DNA of 64,000 nucleotides from assembly GCF_000526395.1 (NCBI RefSeq), contig NZ_JAFZ01000001.1, positions 1,116,001 through 1,180,000 of the forward strand, written 5' to 3'. The notes under the pieces are model-generated. The model was not told where the DNA came from. It did not search any database and worked only from the letters and a program-made list of their open reading frames with translations. Origin of the DNA: Aminobacterium mobile DSM 12262 (GTDB lineage Bacteria > Synergistota > Synergistia > Synergistales > Aminobacteriaceae). Shown here piece after piece: positions 9,634 through 17,278 of the stretch. Every line of letters begins with the position of its first letter. Position 1 is the first letter of the stretch. A program made the position numbers and the translations under genes.

Positions 9634-9900
9634 AAAAATCTCCTTTCCCCTTCGGGACTTCAGCTAATTAAAGAATGAAAATTAATAAATGCAGTCTATC
9701 ATTCACTGTAAAAGCTGTCAACTGGAATAAAAGAAAGTTGTGGCAAAACAGCTATAAATTTGTTTGGGGGGGAGAAATAGTATGTTTCCCTATCCGTTAA
9801 TACAAAGCATAAAAGAGAGTACATGTTTTTTTTGTTTTAGTGTAATATAGATCCATATTACATTACAAAGAATCGAATAAATATACTGCGGAGGGAGACA
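9634..9900. other. Divergent intergenic region upstream of hisC and the HD-GYP gene
   Basis: 267 bases without a gene. It must carry promoters for both flanking transcripts. A TATACT at 9883-9888 with TTACAT upstream looks like a promoter but would put the transcript start inside the ribosome binding site, so I do not call it. The one clear structure is the palindrome listed at 9841-9862. Confidence 0.6.
9841..9862. promoter_or_regulatory. Perfect inverted repeat, possible operator
   Basis: TGTAATAT (9841-9848) and ATATTACA (9855-9862) are perfect inverted arms around a 6-base centre, 39 bases before the HD-GYP start codon. The size and symmetry fit a dimeric repressor site. The cognate regulator is unknown. 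Confidence 0.45.
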
Positions 9901-11079
9901 GTGGAGGAGACTATTAAGGTATCTATTAAAGATTTAGAGAAGTGGAGAGGAATAATTGTCGAAGATGTAATGAGCCGGGATAAGGCAATTCTTATCCCAC
10001 AGGGAACTGACGTGCAATCTCTTTTTGTCAAGCATTCAGATATTATCAGAGATCTTAAACGGCATCATATAGAATGGGTGTGGATTCGTCCTCAACATTT
10101 ATTGGAGGGCGTTGCTTTTGAGTCTTTTTCTCATATATTTCCCGAATTAGATCCTCCATTGCTAGTCATCAGTCCACGATTTGCAGAAGTTATATCCTAT
10201 CAATTTGAAGTTTTTTGTAAAAACATACAGAATAAGCGGGTTCGTCGCGAAGGCATCCGCTCTTTCTTATATGCAGGGAATCTATTACAAGATGAAGTTT
10301 GTCAGGCTTCTTCCATTCCTCTCTCCCTTTTCCAAAGCGATGATAAAGAAGAGAAAAAATATTTTATACACTCTATTAATGTAGCTTTATTGAGCGGTTT
10401 TATAGTGAAGCAACTATTTCCTCACTGGAAGGACACTATCAAGAAGGCTATTATTGCTGGCTTATTGCATGATATTGGAAAAACTTTATTAGCGCTTCCC
10501 TCAGAAGAACAAGAAAAACATACAGTCCTTGGAGAAGCCCTGATAAGAGAGGGAGGAGTTGAGGACGAGGATATTTTAGAAGGAGTACGTTATCACCATG
10601 AGAGGTGGGATGGAAGGGGCTCTTGCGGACTAAAAGAGGAAGAAATTCCTTTAATGGGAAGGATTGTTGCTGTAGCTAACTCTTTTGATTCCCTATCCCA
10701 ACAAAATATTACTACCAGCTCACAGCGGCTCTCTTTCGTGATAACGAATGCTGGAGTTCGTTTTGATCCTTTTATAGTGCAGGTTCTCTTATCTACGCTA
10801 GGACTTTATCCGCCAGGAAGTGTAGTAGAGCTCTCTGATCATAGAAAAGCTGTGGTTATTGAAACCCGTTTCCGGAATATTTTACAACCTCGAGTGTATA
10901 TTTCTGAAGAGGAAGGGGCATCTTCAAAGGAAGGAAAGGTTCTTGATTTAGAACGTGTCCCTTCTTTATTCATTCGAAAAGTATGTACTGACGTTATCAA
11001 GAAACCAATAGAAAATTTATCCGATAAGGTTGTTATTGCACCTCGGAAAGGATACATCTATGAAAAATATACAGGGTAA
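9901..11079 (+). CDS. HD-GYP-like domain protein with degenerate GYP motif
   Basis: A 392-aa cytoplasmic protein. The N-terminal 140 residues show no family I recognise; DVMSRDKAILIPQGT resembles the short leader found before many HD-GYP domains. The HD pair is His190-Asp191 in LLHDIGK. The GYP region reads HHERWDGRG at 232-240 but continues S-C-G where active enzymes have Y-P-x-G. The usual downstream Asp of the VADxFDAL metal site is Asn260 (VANSFDSL). HD-GYP proteins hydrolyse cyclic di-GMP or related dinucleotides; the substitutions suggest altered or lost activity. GTG start with GGAGG upstream. It stands alone with its own upstream region, just before the efp promoter. Confidence 0.8.
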   Translation: MEETIKVSIKDLEKWRGIIVEDVMSRDKAILIPQGTDVQSLFVKHSDIIRDLKRHHIEWVWIRPQHLLEGVAFESFSHIFPELDPPLLVISPRFAEVISYQFEVFCKNIQNKRVRREGIRSFLYAGNLLQDEVCQASSIPLSLFQSDDKEEKKYFIHSINVALLSGFIVKQLFPHWKDTIKKAIIAGLLHDIGKTLLALPSEEQEKHTVLGEALIREGGVEDEDILEGVRYHHERWDGRGSCGLKEEEIPLMGRIVAVANSFDSLSQQNITTSSQRLSFVITNAGVRFDPFIVQVLLSTLGLYPPGSVVELSDHRKAVVIETRFRNILQPRVYISEEEGASSKEGKVLDLERVPSLFIRKVCTDVIKKPIENLSDKVVIAPRKGYIYEKYTG

Positions 11080-11092
11080 CGGAAAACGAACT

Positions 11093-11122
11093 TTGACTGC
11101 TCTTTGCATCCTAGACTAATAT
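11093..11122 (+). promoter_or_regulatory. Sigma70-type promoter for efp
   Basis: TTGACT at 11093-11098, an 18-base spacer and TAATAT at 11117-11122. A transcript start near 11129 would leave a leader of about 52 bases before the efp start, which is reasonable. Assigned by eye from hexamer match. Confidence 0.55.
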
Positions 11123-11180
11123 GCGGTATCCTTACTCTGATCCGTTAACAAGCTCTGAACTTTTAGGAGGTACGAAATGA

Positions 11181-11753
11181 ATGAGTCAGGTAATTGATAC
11201 AAGTGATTTTTATTCTGGAATAAAAGTAAGGTGGCAAGATGGCATTTGGGAAGTAGTAGAGTATCAGCACCATAAGATGGGGCGTGGAGGGGCTGTGGTC
11301 CGAACCAAGCTTAAGAATGTCGAGACAGGCTCCATCGTTGACACTACTTTCCGTTCCGGAGAAAAATTTGAAAGAATTATCTATGACGAAAAGCCAGCTC
11401 AGTTCCTATATCAAGAAGGGGACAATTACGTTTTTATGGATATGGCTTCTTATGATCAGCTTTATATCCCTAAAGATGTACTTGGAGATGTGGCCAATTA
11501 CCTCACTGACAATCTTGAGGCGCAGCTTGAGATGTTTGAAGGACGAATTATGGGTGTGGAGTTGCCTAAGAGCGTAGAGCTGAAAGTCATAGATACTCCC
11601 CCTGGATTTAAAGGTGACACTGTTTCTGGAGGAGGCAAACCGGCAACTCTTGAGACAGGCATCACTGTTACAGTTCCTATTTTTGTGGAAGTAGGAGATA
11701 CAGTTGTTGTCGATACCCGCAGTGGCGAATATCTTGAGCGGGCTAAAAAATAG
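11181..11753 (+). CDS. efp: Elongation factor P
   Basis: EF-P enters the ribosomal E site and relieves stalling at polyproline. The protein has the standard three-domain length (190 aa). The loop that carries the post-translational modification reads HHKMGRGGAV, so the tip residue equivalent to E. coli Lys34 is Arg35 and the preceding Pro is Met. The start is ATG 11181, 10 bases after AGGAGG; an out-of-frame ATG at 11177 opens only a six-codon frame. First gene of a run with a zinc-ribbon protein, an Asp23 protein, an unknown membrane protein, nusB and xseA, a neighbourhood related to the efp-asp23-nusB clusters of many Gram-positive-type bacteria. Confidence 0.95.
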   Translation: MSQVIDTSDFYSGIKVRWQDGIWEVVEYQHHKMGRGGAVVRTKLKNVETGSIVDTTFRSGEKFERIIYDEKPAQFLYQEGDNYVFMDMASYDQLYIPKDVLGDVANYLTDNLEAQLEMFEGRIMGVELPKSVELKVIDTPPGFKGDTVSGGGKPATLETGITVTVPIFVEVGDTVVVDTRSGEYLERAKK

Positions 11754-11773
11754 AAAATAGGGGAGGGCGGGCC

Positions 11774-12196
11774 ATGAGTGCTAAAGAGAAAATAGCATTT
11801 CTGAAAGGGTTGTTGGCTGGTCTCAATATGAAAGATGAGACAACAGTGAAAGCTTTTCAAGCTGTGACGGAGGCTTTAGATGCTCTAGCTGAGGAAATAG
11901 AAGAGCATGGAGATCTTATTGAAGAGCAGCAGGATTTATATGAAGAGCTTGCTGATGATTGGGCCCTGCTCGATGAAGATCTTGATAAACTAGAGCGCTC
12001 TTTTGCGGAGCTTGTAGGGGAAGACTTTGAAGGTAGCGAGGAAGAGGAAGAAAGCGATTTCGATGAAACGTATGAATCGGTGTCTTGCCCTAAATGCGGC
12101 CATGTTTTTTACTACCAACCAGAAATGTATGAAGAAGACGAGCCCCTTCAGTGTCCAAACTGTGGGGAGTCTTTTGCTTTACCGGCAGAAGAATAA
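11774..12196 (+). CDS. Acidic helical protein with C-terminal zinc ribbon (CD1247-like)
   Basis: A 140-aa protein. Residues 1-85 are predicted helical and very acidic, and resemble the N-terminal domain of clostridial CD1247-type proteins. Residues 86-102 are a Glu/Asp/Ser linker. CPKC (105-108) and CPNC (127-130) form a zinc ribbon. Such proteins are found in efp/nusB neighbourhoods and have no established function; the zinc ribbon could mediate nucleic-acid or ribosome contacts, which is inference. The ATG 11774 start has GGGAGGG upstream, and the gene lies 20 bases after efp, so cotranscription is likely. Confidence 0.7.
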   Translation: MSAKEKIAFLKGLLAGLNMKDETTVKAFQAVTEALDALAEEIEEHGDLIEEQQDLYEELADDWALLDEDLDKLERSFAELVGEDFEGSEEEEESDFDETYESVSCPKCGHVFYYQPEMYEEDEPLQCPNCGESFALPAEE

Positions 12197-12217
12197 AACC
12201 GGATAGGGGGTTACGGG

Positions 12218-12763
12218 ATGGATAACATTCGTGAAGACCTGGATTTTGAATCTCAGGAGAGGAATACTGAACAGGAAGAAATTCCAATGGAAGAACAAGG
12301 AATGGTAGAGGAACGAACTGTTCAGGGGAATGTTCACATCTCGGAAGAGGTTATTACTGAACTTGCAAAAAAGACTTTAACTATCATCCCAGGTGTGCAA
12401 CCGGCAAGCCCCGGCCTTGTTTCAAAACTTGGTTTAGTAGGGCGAAAATCCATGGATGGGGTCAAGGTGTCGGTAGAAGAAAACGTTACGCCACCAACAA
12501 TTACTGTGGATGTTTTTGTTTTAGTGAAATATGGTCTTCGCATTCCAGATGTAGCGTGGGATGTACAGGAGTCTATTAAAAACAATCTTGAGCAATATAC
12601 GGGATATTTTGTGAAAGCTGTTAATATTAATGTGCAGGGAGTTTTTTTTGACGACCGTACCTCTCAACAAAATCAGCCCGGGCAAATATCTCCTGATCTT
12701 GAACATACTGTCGAAGGTCATGAGGTTAAAACCGAGCCTGGCGAAGAAGCTGATTTGAAATAA
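12218..12763 (+). CDS. Asp23/Gls24 family envelope stress protein
   Basis: A 181-aa protein whose middle (about 30-140) is the Asp23 domain: GNVHISEEVITELAKKT, then IPGV, and the beta segment VSVEENVTPPTITVDVFVLVKYG followed by IPDVAWDVQESIKNNLEQYTG. N- and C-terminal tails are acidic and low in complexity. Family members sit at the membrane or in the cytoplasm and respond to alkaline or envelope stress; the exact biochemical role is unknown. In other bacteria the gene is often next to nusB, as it is here with one gene between. Confidence 0.88.
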   Translation: MDNIREDLDFESQERNTEQEEIPMEEQGMVEERTVQGNVHISEEVITELAKKTLTIIPGVQPASPGLVSKLGLVGRKSMDGVKVSVEENVTPPTITVDVFVLVKYGLRIPDVAWDVQESIKNNLEQYTGYFVKAVNINVQGVFFDDRTSQQNQPGQISPDLEHTVEGHEVKTEPGEEADLK

Positions 12764-12780
12764 GCTTGATAGCATATATG

Positions 12781-12814
12781 TACGACAGGCCGGCTAAAAA
12801 GCCGGCCTGTCGTA
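12781..12814. other. Perfect 15-bp hairpin between asp23-like and the next gene
   Basis: Arms TACGACAGGCCGGCT (12781-12795) and AGCCGGCCTGTCGTA (12800-12814) are fully complementary with a 4-base loop. No T-tract follows on either strand, so it is not a typical intrinsic terminator. It ends 18 bases before the GTG start of the next gene, next to that gene's ribosome binding site. It may act as a processing, stability or attenuation element. Confidence 0.7.
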
Positions 12815-12832
12815 TCCTGGGGGTGGTGAGAC

Positions 12833-13321
12833 GTGTATCTTTACTGGAAAAATACAACTCTTGGAAGTATCAATTTTTCCAAGGAGGGGGTTTCTGCTTT
12901 TATTAATGCAATGCTTTTGCCTTCTTATACGTGCAAAGAAGTGGCTCTTTCCAGAAGCGAAAGTTCTCTTTATATTGTATTATCCATGCCTCATCCCCAT
13001 AATGTTCTTGAAGTTAAAATGCTGGAAGATAAGCTTTCAGACGCTCTCTCTGCTATGGGGTTAGGTGTCCATATTTCATGGACAGAAGAAAAGAAAGAGG
13101 CTGTTCGAAAAGAGCTTCCCGTTCAACTTCAGAAACCTTGGTTTTGGGCTGCTTGCGCCGCAGGAGTAACGGCTCTTGTCCATTTGCGTATTCGAGGCAT
13201 CCTCTGGACGGCCGCAGTTGGTATCCTTACTTATTTAGTGGCTCAATATGCCCTTTCTAATAATGGTCAAAAAGCGATACGTGGTTTTATACAATATATT
13301 CGAGAGATCATCAGGAGGTAA
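12833..13321 (+). CDS. Unknown protein with C-terminal membrane hairpin
   Basis: I do not recognise this 162-aa protein. The first 85 residues look like a small soluble alpha/beta domain (MLPSYTCKEVAL, SSLYIVLSMP). Residues about 101-142 form two hydrophobic segments (WFWAACAAGVTALVHL and ILWTAAVGILTYLVAQYAL) followed by a basic tail, so it is probably anchored in the cytoplasmic membrane. It starts at GTG 12833 with GGTGGTGAG upstream and ends at the nusB start. Its place next to an Asp23-family gene invites comparison with the AmaP membrane anchor of Asp23 in Gram-positive bacteria, but I see no clear sequence match. Confidence 0.7.
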   Translation: MYLYWKNTTLGSINFSKEGVSAFINAMLLPSYTCKEVALSRSESSLYIVLSMPHPHNVLEVKMLEDKLSDALSAMGLGVHISWTEEKKEAVRKELPVQLQKPWFWAACAAGVTALVHLRIRGILWTAAVGILTYLVAQYALSNNGQKAIRGFIQYIREIIRR

Positions 13322-13801
13322 ATGTTGAGTAGAAACATCCTTCCCCAAAAAAGGCGCAGATCGCGAGAGATCGCTCTGCAGGTTTTATATGCTCTTGATA
13401 TTCGTAATTGTGACTCAGTAGATCAGATTCTTGATTTTTATCCCGGGGACGATGAGGAACCGGATGTAGTATCTTATGCAACTGTTTTAGTAAAAGGAGT
13501 CTGGGATTCTCGTTTTGAAATCGACACTCTTATCAGAGAACATGTGGTAGGTTGGCGGCCTGAACGTATGGTGGCTGTTGATAGGGCTGCTCTTCGTCTA
13601 GCCATTTTCGAGGGCATTATAAAGCAGATGATACCTATCCCCGTGGCTATCTCCGAAGCTGTAGAATTGGCGAAAGCTTTTGGAACAGAAGAATCTGGAC
13701 GATTTGTAAACGGAGTCTTAGGAAGAATCGTTCGAGCACTTTCTCTAGCAGAAAAGGATGAAAATCATGTCGGGGATGACTCTCCCCACTCTCACAGTTG
13801 A
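13322..13801 (+). CDS. nusB: Transcription antitermination factor NusB
   Basis: A 159-aa all-helical RNA-binding protein that works with NusE (S10) in antitermination of rRNA operons. RRRSREIALQVLYALD at the N-terminus and ERMVAVDRAALRLAIFE with VAISEAVELAKAFGTEESGRFVNGVLGRI in the C-terminal half are classic NusB. Two starts are possible: ATG 13322 lies only 3 bases after AGGAGG (13313-13318), while TTG 13325 has a more usual 6-base spacing. The end overlaps the start of xseA by about 35 bases. Confidence 0.95.
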   Translation: MLSRNILPQKRRRSREIALQVLYALDIRNCDSVDQILDFYPGDDEEPDVVSYATVLVKGVWDSRFEIDTLIREHVVGWRPERMVAVDRAALRLAIFEGIIKQMIPIPVAISEAVELAKAFGTEESGRFVNGVLGRIVRALSLAEKDENHVGDDSPHSHS

Positions 13802-14978
13802 CGAACTTACTTCTCGCATACAGGCCCTTTTTTATGCTGATGCAGTTCTTCAAAATCTTGTAGTAGTAGGTGAAATAGCTGAGATTACAAGACATACGAG
13901 TGGCCATGTATACTTCACTCTCACTGGGGATGAAGGGCGTCTTTCATGTGTTTTATTCAAATCTGATGCTGCTCGTGTCCCGTCATGGCCTAAAAAAGGG
14001 GATGAAGTCTTAGCTGAAGGTCGTATCGGTTTGTATCCGCCCCGTGGAACATATCAACTTTATGTGCGTCGTTTAACACCTCTTGGGGTAGGAGCTGCTG
14101 CTCGAGCTAAAGAAGAGCTTCGTTTACGCTTAGAAAAGGAAGGTCTCTTTGACCTGCGGCTGAAGAGGAAACTGCCTGACATTCCAAAGAAAGTAGCGGT
14201 TATAACTTCAGCTACAGGGGCTGCTATCCGAGATGTATTAAAAGTATCACATAATCGTTTCCCTCAGTGTGACATTATAATTTTACCCTGCCTTGTTCAA
14301 GGATACGATGCTCCTGTAGACATTTGTACGGCTTTCAGCCGAGTCCGCACTCTTAATTCCATAGATGCAGTGATGCTTGTACGCGGTGGAGGGAGTCGAG
14401 AGGATCTTAATCCTTTTGATGACGAGAGGGTTGTGCGGGCCATTCGAAGCTGTCCCTTCCCTGTTGTAACAGGAGTGGGGCATGAGATCGATATGACATT
14501 GTCGGATCTTGCCGCTGATGTAGCTGCTTCTACGCCATCTGCAGCTGCAGAGCGACTTTTTCCTGATAAAATAGACCTTCTCCGTAGAGTAGAATATCTT
14601 TCTTCTTCGTTGCTTGGTGCCGTGAGAAACGATGTTAGAAATTCACAAAGAAACCTGAATCTTTCTCAAGATGCGCTCACGGGAATTATGCACACATTAG
14701 TTCGAAAGAATGAAAAAGAGCTCTTTGATATTCGGAAAGACATGCTTCGACTCGTTTCCGCCCGTTTTCAGGAAAACAAGAAAGCCTTAATAGCAGCGAT
14801 AGGGGCTCTTAATGCCCTTTCACCTCTCTCTATCCTTTCGCGCGGTTTTATTAGCTGTACGAGAGAAGATGGCACAGTGGTCAGTTCGGTGAAACTTTTA
14901 CACCCTGAGGACAAGTTGGCTCTTTCTTTTATTGATGGGCGAGCACTGGTTCGAATCGAAGAAGTGCAAAGTTCATAG
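13767..14978 (+). CDS. xseA: Exodeoxyribonuclease VII large subunit
   Basis: A protein of about 403 aa with an N-terminal OB-fold (LTVDELTSRIQALF through YQLYVRRLTPLG) and the Exo VII large domain with TSATGAAIRDVL, RGGGSREDLNPFDDE and TGVGHEIDMTLSDLAAD. It degrades single-stranded DNA from either end together with several XseB small subunits. The start at ATG 13767 is chosen because AAAAGGA is 8 bases upstream; ATG 13758 is in the same frame. No xseB follows: mtnA begins 12 bases after the stop. Confidence 0.95.
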   Translation: MSGMTLPTLTVDELTSRIQALFYADAVLQNLVVVGEIAEITRHTSGHVYFTLTGDEGRLSCVLFKSDAARVPSWPKKGDEVLAEGRIGLYPPRGTYQLYVRRLTPLGVGAAARAKEELRLRLEKEGLFDLRLKRKLPDIPKKVAVITSATGAAIRDVLKVSHNRFPQCDIIILPCLVQGYDAPVDICTAFSRVRTLNSIDAVMLVRGGGSREDLNPFDDERVVRAIRSCPFPVVTGVGHEIDMTLSDLAADVAASTPSAAAERLFPDKIDLLRRVEYLSSSLLGAVRNDVRNSQRNLNLSQDALTGIMHTLVRKNEKELFDIRKDMLRLVSARFQENKKALIAAIGALNALSPLSILSRGFISCTREDGTVVSSVKLLHPEDKLALSFIDGRALVRIEEVQSS

Positions 14979-14990
14979 GAGGAGAGGTAG

Positions 14991-16001
14991 ATGGCGTTGC
15001 CTTCACCAGTTTCTTGGGATGCAGAGAAAAACAGGCTCAAAATTCTAGATCAAAGACAGCTTCCATGGAAGGTGTCTTTTCTCTTTTGTAGTTCGTATCT
15101 AGATGTCGCCGAAGCCATAGAGACTTTAGCTGTTCGTGGAGCGCCGGCTATAGGAGTTACAGCTGCATATGGAGTGGCCCTGTCTGCCCTACATGGGGAG
15201 AAAAAAAGCGTAGATTTGGCGTTGAAAAGACTTGCTTCCACCAGGCCTACGGCTGTTAACCTTTTTGGGGCACTTCATAGAATGAAAAAACGAGCGGCAA
15301 CGTTAGGTAGCAAGGTTTTGTTTACAGGACTTCTAGAAGAAGCCCATAAAATTTTAGAAGAGGATTTAAAGGCGAATCGACAGATGGGCGAATTGGGGCA
15401 AACCTTATTCCCTCAAAAATCTATAGTTTTAACCCATTGTAACGCTGGGGCTTTAGCAACTGCTGGATATGGCACTGCACTTGGAGTTCTGCGAGCTGCT
15501 CGGGAACATGGGAAAGAGATCAAGGTTTTTGTAGACGAAACTCGGCCAGTTTTTCAGGGAGCCAGGCTAACAGCGTGGGAGCTCCTTCAAGATGGTTTCG
15601 ATGTTACTGTAATTTGCGATAATATGGCGGGGGCATTAATGCAAAAAAACGCCATTACTTCTGTTATTGTGGGGGCCGACCGGATTGCTGCCAATGGAGA
15701 CACAGCGAACAAAATAGGTACCTATAGTCTTGCTATTTTAGCCCATTACCATCAAATCCCTTTTTATGTTGCAGCTCCTACAACAACCATTGATTACTCT
15801 GCGAAGGCTGGCTCTCATATTTGTATAGAGGAGAGGGATGGTACTGAAGTTCGAACTTCTTTGGGGAGTCCCCTTATTCCAGATTCTTTTCCTGTTTGGA
15901 ATCCCGCTTTCGATATAACCCCTTCGCAGCTCATTTGCGCTATTATCACTGAAAAAGGCGTGGTATTCCCGCCTTTTATTGAAAATTTGGCGAAGCTATA
16001 A
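14991..16001 (+). CDS. mtnA: S-methyl-5-thioribose-1-phosphate isomerase
   Basis: A 336-aa enzyme converting methylthioribose-1-phosphate to methylthioribulose-1-phosphate in methylthioadenosine (MTA) recycling. Family motifs are RGAPAIGVTAAYG, LTHCNAGALAT (catalytic Cys), DETRPVFQGARLTAWEL and the GADRIAANGDTANKIGT segment with the catalytic Asp. ATG start with GGAGG. It is followed by ahcY and mtaD, giving a compact set for disposal of the S-adenosylmethionine by-products MTA and S-adenosylhomocysteine. Confidence 0.93.
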   Translation: MALPSPVSWDAEKNRLKILDQRQLPWKVSFLFCSSYLDVAEAIETLAVRGAPAIGVTAAYGVALSALHGEKKSVDLALKRLASTRPTAVNLFGALHRMKKRAATLGSKVLFTGLLEEAHKILEEDLKANRQMGELGQTLFPQKSIVLTHCNAGALATAGYGTALGVLRAAREHGKEIKVFVDETRPVFQGARLTAWELLQDGFDVTVICDNMAGALMQKNAITSVIVGADRIAANGDTANKIGTYSLAILAHYHQIPFYVAAPTTTIDYSAKAGSHICIEERDGTEVRTSLGSPLIPDSFPVWNPAFDITPSQLICAIITEKGVVFPPFIENLAKL

Positions 16002-16033
16002 CAATCAGTTCTTATCCAAGGAGGAGTATTCTT

Positions 16034-17275
16034 ATGAAGGATCGCATTGCGAACATATCATTGGCTCCAAGTGGCTATAAAAAAATCCGGTGGGCGTGGC
16101 ATTTTATGCCGGTTCTCAATGCTTTATCGGAGGAATTTTCTTCTACTCAGCCTTTTCAGGGGATGACTCTTGCTGCGTGCTTACATCTTGAAGCCAAAAC
16201 GGCATGTTTGCTCCTTACCCTTAAAAAACTTGGAGCTGAAGTATGGACTGCTGGAAGTAATCCTCTTTCCACTCAAGACGATATTTGTGCCGCCTTAGTT
16301 TCTGAAGGGATCCATGTTTTTAGCCATCATGGAATGACGGAGAAAGAATATACAGAAAATTTAAGAGATGTTCTTACGTCTCGCCCTCAAATTCTTATCG
16401 ATGATGGTGCGGATCTAACTGCTATCCTTCACGCGGAATTTTCTCATCTTGTATCAAGCGTTCGAGGAGGAGCAGAGGAAACTACCACAGGGGTCAAAAG
16501 ACTTAAAGCCATGGAAAGGGAAGGCCTTTTAAAGATCCCTTTTCTTGCTGTAAATGACGCATATAGCAAATTCCTTTTCGATAATCGCTACGGCACTGGA
16601 CAATCGGTGCTCGATGGCCTTATGCGAACTACGAACATGCTTATTGCTGGGAAAAAAGTGGTAGTTGCGGGGTATGGATGGTGTGGTCGAGGTGTGGCCA
16701 TGCGAGCTCGCAGCATGGGAGCCACTGTGATTGTTGTGGAGACAGATCCTCACAGAGCCTTTGAAGCTCTCATGGATGGGCATCAAGTAATGGATATGAA
16801 GCAGGCAGCTCCTTTGGGGGATATTTTCTTAACTTTGACAGGAAATACTCGTGTGATTCGACGTGAACATTTTGAGCTCATGAAGAGTGGCGTGATTTTA
16901 GCAAATGCCGGGCACTTCGATGTGGAAATCTGTAAGGAAGATCTATTATCTCTAGCTTGTTCTGTAGAGTCGACACGAGATAATATCGAGACTTTTACTT
17001 TCCACGATGGTCGGAACGTTCATCTTCTTGGCGAGGGACGGCTTGTAAATTTAGCCTGTGCTGACGGTCATCCTATTGAAATTATGGATTTGAGTTTCGC
17101 ATTGCAGTTGGAAGCTGCTCTGTACCTGGCTACGAATAGTATGAAGCCAGGTGTTTATGGAATACCTCTGGCTCTTGATCGTCGCGTTATGGAAGTTAAA
17201 CTTGCGTCAATGAATATTTCGTTGGAGAGCCTTACTCCTGAACAGGAAAAATATATGAAGAGCTGGGAGGAATAA
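16034..17275 (+). CDS. ahcY: Adenosylhomocysteinase, short archaeal/Thermotoga-like type
   Basis: A 413-aa NAD-dependent hydrolase of S-adenosylhomocysteine. The NAD fold is at VVVAGYGWCGRGVAMRAR. The substrate side has HLEAKTACLL, GSNPLSTQDD and FDNRYGTGQS. The length and these sequences match the shorter archaeal/Thermotoga form rather than the longer proteobacterial/eukaryotic one. It lies between mtnA and an MTA/SAH deaminase, 3 bases from the latter. In some methanogens an enzyme of this type prefers the deaminated substrate S-inosylhomocysteine, so either substrate is possible here. Confidence 0.92.
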   Translation: MKDRIANISLAPSGYKKIRWAWHFMPVLNALSEEFSSTQPFQGMTLAACLHLEAKTACLLLTLKKLGAEVWTAGSNPLSTQDDICAALVSEGIHVFSHHGMTEKEYTENLRDVLTSRPQILIDDGADLTAILHAEFSHLVSSVRGGAEETTTGVKRLKAMEREGLLKIPFLAVNDAYSKFLFDNRYGTGQSVLDGLMRTTNMLIAGKKVVVAGYGWCGRGVAMRARSMGATVIVVETDPHRAFEALMDGHQVMDMKQAAPLGDIFLTLTGNTRVIRREHFELMKSGVILANAGHFDVEICKEDLLSLACSVESTRDNIETFTFHDGRNVHLLGEGRLVNLACADGHPIEIMDLSFALQLEAALYLATNSMKPGVYGIPLALDRRVMEVKLASMNISLESLTPEQEKYMKSWEE

Positions 17276-17278
17276 TAC

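Noticed and set aside
9859-9888. Promoter TTACAT-18-TATACT for the HD-GYP gene
   Set aside because: The transcript would start within the ribosome binding site, leaving no usable leader.
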